Positions 60,569 to 64,000 of a stretch of DNA of 64,000 nt are shown one piece after another. The notes beneath the pieces were generated by a model. It was not told where the DNA came from, searched no databases, and was given only the letters and a program-made list of their open reading frames with translations. Made by a program: the position numbers and the translations under genes. The number at the start of each line of letters is the position of its first letter. Position 1 is the stretch's first letter. The DNA is from Thermoactinomyces sp. DSM 45891 (GTDB lineage Bacteria; Bacillota; Bacilli; Thermoactinomycetales; Thermoactinomycetaceae): positions 1-64,000 of the forward strand of contig NZ_FPJZ01000014.1 of assembly GCF_900119485.1 (NCBI RefSeq), in the 5' to 3' direction.

Positions 60569-61234
60569 ATGTCTTTGCTTTTTGTATTTGATATTGATGG
60601 CACGTTAACAGAGTCAACTGATTTACACCAGCGTGTGTATCTGGAGTCGTTACGAGCATTTGGTTATCCAAAGATTAATCCTGATTTGGGCGCTTACAAG
60701 CACTTTACGGATTCTCATATTTTTTATGAGAATGGTCGGTACAATCAGGTGCAAGTAGTACCAGATGATCTAGTCCGATTTGAACGTCAATTTCATCAAA
60801 TTTATGTAGAATATAGAAAACATAGTGAAATACAGGAAATTCCAGGTGCGGGTGATTTTCTACATCATTTATCCGTGGAAGGAATTCCATTTTGTTTTGC
60901 AACCGGCTCCCTCAGAAGTGCGGCTGAAGATAAGTTAGCTATTTTTTCTGGTATCGATTGTGTCCCTGTACTCTCCACCGCAACGGAAGGAGAGACGCGG
61001 GAGGAGATTGTAAGGAGCGCAATTGAAAAAGCGAAACATACATATCAGGTGGACCATTTTGAACGAATCATCTCCATTGGGGATGGTGTCTGGGATTATC
61101 AAACAGCTTGTCATTTAGATTTGCTATTTGTGGGTGTTGCTCAAGGAAAACAAAAAGAAAAATTGATACGTGTAGGTGCGGAACATATCATCCCCCATTT
61201 TCTAGGGATTCAAGCGAAAGAACTGGTCAAGTAG
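60569..61234 (+). CDS. HAD-superfamily hydrolase
   Basis: 221 residues from ATG 60569 (GGAGAGGGG upstream). Motif I FDIDGTLTES, motif II ATGSLRSAAE, a Lys in AIEKAKHTY and motif IV SIGDGVWDYQTA. Phosphoglycolate phosphatase-like. It is inserted between ywlC and mntP relative to B. subtilis. Confidence 0.85.
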   Translation: MSLLFVFDIDGTLTESTDLHQRVYLESLRAFGYPKINPDLGAYKHFTDSHIFYENGRYNQVQVVPDDLVRFERQFHQIYVEYRKHSEIQEIPGAGDFLHHLSVEGIPFCFATGSLRSAAEDKLAIFSGIDCVPVLSTATEGETREEIVRSAIEKAKHTYQVDHFERIISIGDGVWDYQTACHLDLLFVGVAQGKQKEKLIRVGAEHIIPHFLGIQAKELVK

Positions 61235-61300
61235 GCCGGTTCTTTTTTGTGTTGTCCAAGCATAGGTTACATCATAGATGGGACAAGGAGGGGGCTACTA

Positions 61301-61864
61301 ATGTTAGAGTCCATACCAGATGTCGGTCAGATTCTTACACTTACGATTATAGCGATTGCCCTTGGGATGGATGCTCTCTCGATCGGAATCGGCTTGGGGG
61401 TGAAACATCCTTCCTTTGAAAAAATGGTGTTATTTTGTATCCTTGTTGCTTTTTTTCATATTGTGATGCCGTTATGTGGGATATATATAGGGGAATATTT
61501 AAGTGTATACATAAAAGAAATTGCCTCTTTAGTAGGGGGAGGCATGCTCTGTTTTCTAGGTGGAAACATGGTTATTCATAGCTTCCGGAATTCGGAAGAG
61601 GTATTGATCCGAAGTGGGACGATTATGGGGCTAACGATGATGTCGATGAGTGTAAGTCTGGATAGTCTTTCGGCAGGACTTAGTATGGGACTTTTTTCGG
61701 CGGATCGTCTGCTTGCTGTTATCCTATTTGGGTTATCAGGGGGCATTTTGACTGTCCTTGGACTGATGATCGGGAAGTCTATGGGAACCTGGATGGGTAG
61801 ATATGGAGAAATCTTAGGTGGCGTCATTTTGTTTGTCCTAGGTGTAACATTTCTATGGGGTTGA
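61301..61864 (+). CDS. mntP: Manganese efflux pump MntP
   Basis: 187 residues from ATG 61301 (AAGGAGGG). Six hydrophobic helices with the duplicated acidic motifs ALGMDALSIGIGLG and SVSLDSLSAGLSMG. Exports Mn(II). Overlaps the ZIP gene by 10 bases. Confidence 0.93.
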   Translation: MLESIPDVGQILTLTIIAIALGMDALSIGIGLGVKHPSFEKMVLFCILVAFFHIVMPLCGIYIGEYLSVYIKEIASLVGGGMLCFLGGNMVIHSFRNSEEVLIRSGTIMGLTMMSMSVSLDSLSAGLSMGLFSADRLLAVILFGLSGGILTVLGLMIGKSMGTWMGRYGEILGGVILFVLGVTFLWG

Positions 61865-62595
61865 TCAACGAAGCTATTTTATATAGCGCATTAACAGGAG
61901 TATCTACGTTTATCGGTGCCGTTCTCGTTTGTTTTCTCCCTATTAACAAACGGGTTCTCGCTTTTTCACTTGGTTTATCAGTAGGTGTGATGCTTTGGAT
62001 TACCTACGGGACTCTATTGCCAGTCTCGTTTCAATATGGAAATTGGACAGAAGCATTTTTAGGGATGGGATTAGCTGGACTTATCTTGGTGTTGATTCAT
62101 CAAATGCCATTCGGTAAAGTAAGAGGACAAGAAGGAAATCAAGAATATGCAAAACTAGGAATGTATTTATTTGCCGCCATTGCATTGCACAATATTCCTG
62201 AGGGTGCATTGATTGGAATCGGATTTGGCACGATGAGAGAGATGGGGATGTCGATTAGCTTGGCTATGGTCATTCATAACATTCCAGAAGGGATGAGCAT
62301 AGGCGCACCGTTGCTTGCGGCGAGGTGTTCTAAGAGACTAGTTGGGCTAATCGGACTACTAAGTGGTGCTGTTCTTCCGCTAGGTACGTGGCTGGGCGGA
62401 TTTATTTATTCACCTAGGTGGATTGCGATTGCCCTGGTGTTTGCGGCGACTACCATGGTCTGGGTGGCGTGGGAAGTGCTACTTCGATCATGGAAGCTGT
62501 CTAAGAGAAACGCATTTATCGGAATCAGTTGTGGGATGATCTTAATGTATGTGATCCATCTTTTTCACTTTCAGGGATTACATGGCATGCACTAA
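61855..62595 (+). CDS. ZIP-family metal transporter
   Basis: 246 residues, about eight helices. Metal-binding helices LHNIPEGALIGIGFG and IHNIPEGMSIGAPL are diagnostic for ZIP proteins. Its start lies in the end of mntP, so the two are translationally coupled, an unusual partner for mntP. It could import Zn, Mn or Fe. Confidence 0.88.
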   Translation: MGLINEAILYSALTGVSTFIGAVLVCFLPINKRVLAFSLGLSVGVMLWITYGTLLPVSFQYGNWTEAFLGMGLAGLILVLIHQMPFGKVRGQEGNQEYAKLGMYLFAAIALHNIPEGALIGIGFGTMREMGMSISLAMVIHNIPEGMSIGAPLLAARCSKRLVGLIGLLSGAVLPLGTWLGGFIYSPRWIAIALVFAATTMVWVAWEVLLRSWKLSKRNAFIGISCGMILMYVIHLFHFQGLHGMH

Positions 62596-62623
62596 CAACG
62601 TAGAGATGAAACGGGGGATCAAG

Positions 62624-63100
62624 TTGGTTCATAAACGAATTTTGTTTGTCTGCACAGGAAACACCTGTAGAAGCCCGATGGCAGAAGCGTTACTTCGAAA
62701 TATTAGCCAAGAGTTTCTTATCGACCTGGAGGTGAAATCGGCAGGTACACATGCCTATGATGGTATGGAAGCTTCAGAGTACTCCAGTATGGCATTGCAA
62801 GAAAAAGGAATCGACCACGATCACCGATCACAAGCGATCACACCCGAATTGATTCGTTGGTCAGACCTAATTCTGACGATGACAGCAGGTCATCAAGCGA
62901 TCTTGGAACAAATATTTCCCGAAGCGAAAGAGAAAATGTTTACCCTCAAAGGCTTAGCGTACGGTGCCCAAGACCCTGATCAGGATATCCCAGATCCTTA
63001 TGGTGGTTCAGTAGAAATGTATCAAGAGACGAGAAATGAAATTGAACAAGCAATACGACAACTGTTGAGGAAGTGGAATTTCAATTCCGAAAATGAATAG
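62624..63100 (+). CDS. ywlE: Protein-arginine phosphatase
   Basis: About 158 residues from TTG 62624 (GGGGGA five bases upstream); ATG 62582 or 62606 are possible. P-loop FVCTGNTCRSPMAEALLRN, whose Thr after Asn is the feature of YwlE arginine phosphatases, and general acid Asp in QDIPDPYGGS. Removes phosphate from arginines placed by McsB. Confidence 0.88.
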   Translation: MVHKRILFVCTGNTCRSPMAEALLRNISQEFLIDLEVKSAGTHAYDGMEASEYSSMALQEKGIDHDHRSQAITPELIRWSDLILTMTAGHQAILEQIFPEAKEKMFTLKGLAYGAQDPDQDIPDPYGGSVEMYQETRNEIEQAIRQLLRKWNFNSENE

Positions 63101-63170
63101 AATAACTCCCTCCACCCCTTTATTTATGGGTATACTAAGGATGATATGATAAAGAGGTGGAGGTTTTTAT

Positions 63171-63620
63171 ATGCGTATTATTCTTGCATCCGATCATGGA
63201 GGCATTCGTTTGAAAGAAGAATTAAAAAGCCTGCTAGCGGATTTACATATGGAGTTTGAAGATATAGGGTGTGCGTCCGATCAGTCTGTCGACTATCCAG
63301 ACTATGCCGAGCCGGTGGCCAAGCGCGTTGCCAAGGGTGAATTTGATCGTGGTATTTTGATTTGTGGTACAGGCATCGGGATGTCGATTGCAGCTAATAA
63401 AGTAAAAGGGATTCGTTGTGCTGTGGTAAGTGACGAATACTCCGCACGTATGAGTCGTGAACATAATAATGCGAATGTGTTAGCGTTAGGTGAACGCGTT
63501 GTAGGTGGAGACTTAGCAAAATCCATCGCACATGCTTGGTTGACCACTGAATTTGCAGGGGATCGTCATCTGCGTCGGGTAAATAAAATTACTGAACTCG
63601 AAAGAGTCGAGGAGTTATGA
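63171..63620 (+). CDS. rpiB: Ribose 5-phosphate isomerase B
   Basis: 149 residues: IILASDHGGIRLKEEL, DYPDYAEPV, ICGTGIGMSIAANK with the active-site Cys and SREHNNANVLALGERV. Interconverts ribulose and ribose 5-phosphates. GAGGTGGAGG upstream. Confidence 0.95.
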   Translation: MRIILASDHGGIRLKEELKSLLADLHMEFEDIGCASDQSVDYPDYAEPVAKRVAKGEFDRGILICGTGIGMSIAANKVKGIRCAVVSDEYSARMSREHNNANVLALGERVVGGDLAKSIAHAWLTTEFAGDRHLRRVNKITELERVEEL

Positions 63621-64000
63621 CAGGTACGATTTATGAACAAACCAAGCAGGTAGTTCAGTCGCTCATCCAAGCGTTCAGTCTTCATGAGAAGCATCTGCTT
63701 GTCATCGGAGTAAGTACCAGCGAAGTGATTGGAAAGCAGATCGGAATGGGTGGGAGCGATCAAGTAGCGGCAGAGATTTTCTCAGCTCTGCGAGAATTGC
63801 AGGAGGAGCACGGATTTCAACTTGCTTTCCAGTGTTGCGAGCACTTAAATCGTGCCTTAGTAATGGAACGTTCCACTCAAGAACGATACCACTATCCTGA
63901 AGTATCCGTAATCCCTGTACCAAATGCAGGTGGCGCTATGGCTTCCTACGCCTTTCATCACTTTCAAGACTCTGTACTCGTTGAAACGATACAAGCCGAC
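63617..64000 (+). CDS. ywlG: YwlG/TIGR01440-family protein, partial (3' end outside window)
   Basis: 128 codons to the window edge, ATG overlapping the rpiB stop in an ATGA. MTGTIYEQTKQVVQSLIQAF, VIGVSTSEVIGKQIGMGG and CCEHLNRALVMER are YwlG features. Function of the family is not well established. Confidence 0.85.
   Translation, partial: MTGTIYEQTKQVVQSLIQAFSLHEKHLLVIGVSTSEVIGKQIGMGGSDQVAAEIFSALRELQEEHGFQLAFQCCEHLNRALVMERSTQERYHYPEVSVIPVPNAGGAMASYAFHHFQDSVLVETIQAD

Overview
The window is a chromosomal segment of a low-to-mid GC, endospore-forming Firmicute. The evidence is spoIIR, spo0F, a collagen-like exosporium-type protein, strong AGGAGG-type ribosome binding sites, TTG/GTG starts, T-tailed intrinsic terminators, an RpoE delta subunit, and a backbone order close to the Bacillus subtilis ywj-ywk-ywl region (fadF, acdA, rpoE, pyrG, spo0F, fbaA, tal, glpX, rho, rpmE, tdk, prfA, prmC, spoIIR, ywlB, ywlC, mntP, ywlE, rpiB, ywlG). 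A Bacillales lineage such as Thermoactinomycetaceae fits, but I cannot fix the genus from sequence alone. No rRNA, tRNA or CRISPR array was seen.

Layout. (1) 1-3.9 kb: 5' part of a collagen-like spore-surface gene, an AAC(6')-like acetyltransferase, a decayed ABC-F gene that keeps its leader/attenuator, an APH-like kinase and an SPL-type radical SAM protein. (2) 4.0-14.0 kb: one co-directional operon from a clear promoter to a terminator that looks like an undescribed pyrimidine-peptide biosynthetic cluster. It holds a thymidylate-synthase-fold enzyme with the cytosine-type Asn-to-Asp change, a YjjX/DUF84-type phosphatase, an amidohydrolase/deaminase, a LOG-family phosphoribohydrolase, four ATP-grasp ligases (two of them tandem duplicates) and an MFS exporter. 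(3) 14.1-16.2 kb: fadF. (4) 16.3-25.2 kb: accessory island with a secreted polymorphic toxin and two paralogous immunity proteins, an RRNPP-type regulator with an overlapping Phr-like peptide gene, a secreted NlpC/P60-like protein, a lipoprotein, and phage terminase debris. (5) 25.4-34.8 kb: fatty/branched-chain acid operon (thiolase, 3-hydroxyacyl-CoA dehydrogenase, two acyl-CoA dehydrogenases, MeaB, TetR, IcmF) with cre-like and TetR-like sites upstream. (6) 34.8-37.3 kb: rpoE and pyrG, pyrG with the GGGCTC-start attenuation leader. (7) 37.4-44.8 kb: a second toxin sharing the N-terminal module and promoter/leader plan of the first but ending in a class 3 lipase, its lipoprotein partner, a secreted LTD-phospholipase D, ribU under an FMN riboswitch, and an ArsR-MFS pair with nested inverted repeats. 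(8) 44.9-64 kb: panE, spo0F, a kal-kce pair, and the central-metabolism/translation/sporulation backbone running off the right edge in ywlG.

How the parts work together. In the 4-14 kb operon the simplest reading is hydroxymethylation of a cytidylate, release of the free base by the LOG enzyme, possible deamination by the amidohydrolase, ligation of amino acids by the ATP-grasp enzymes, and export. The two toxin loci look like effectors of interbacterial competition: one has cytosolic immunity proteins, the other a membrane-anchored lipoprotein. The peptide-quorum regulator lies between toxin and accessory genes and may time their expression. The acyl-CoA operon and kal-kce both handle short-chain acyl-CoAs.
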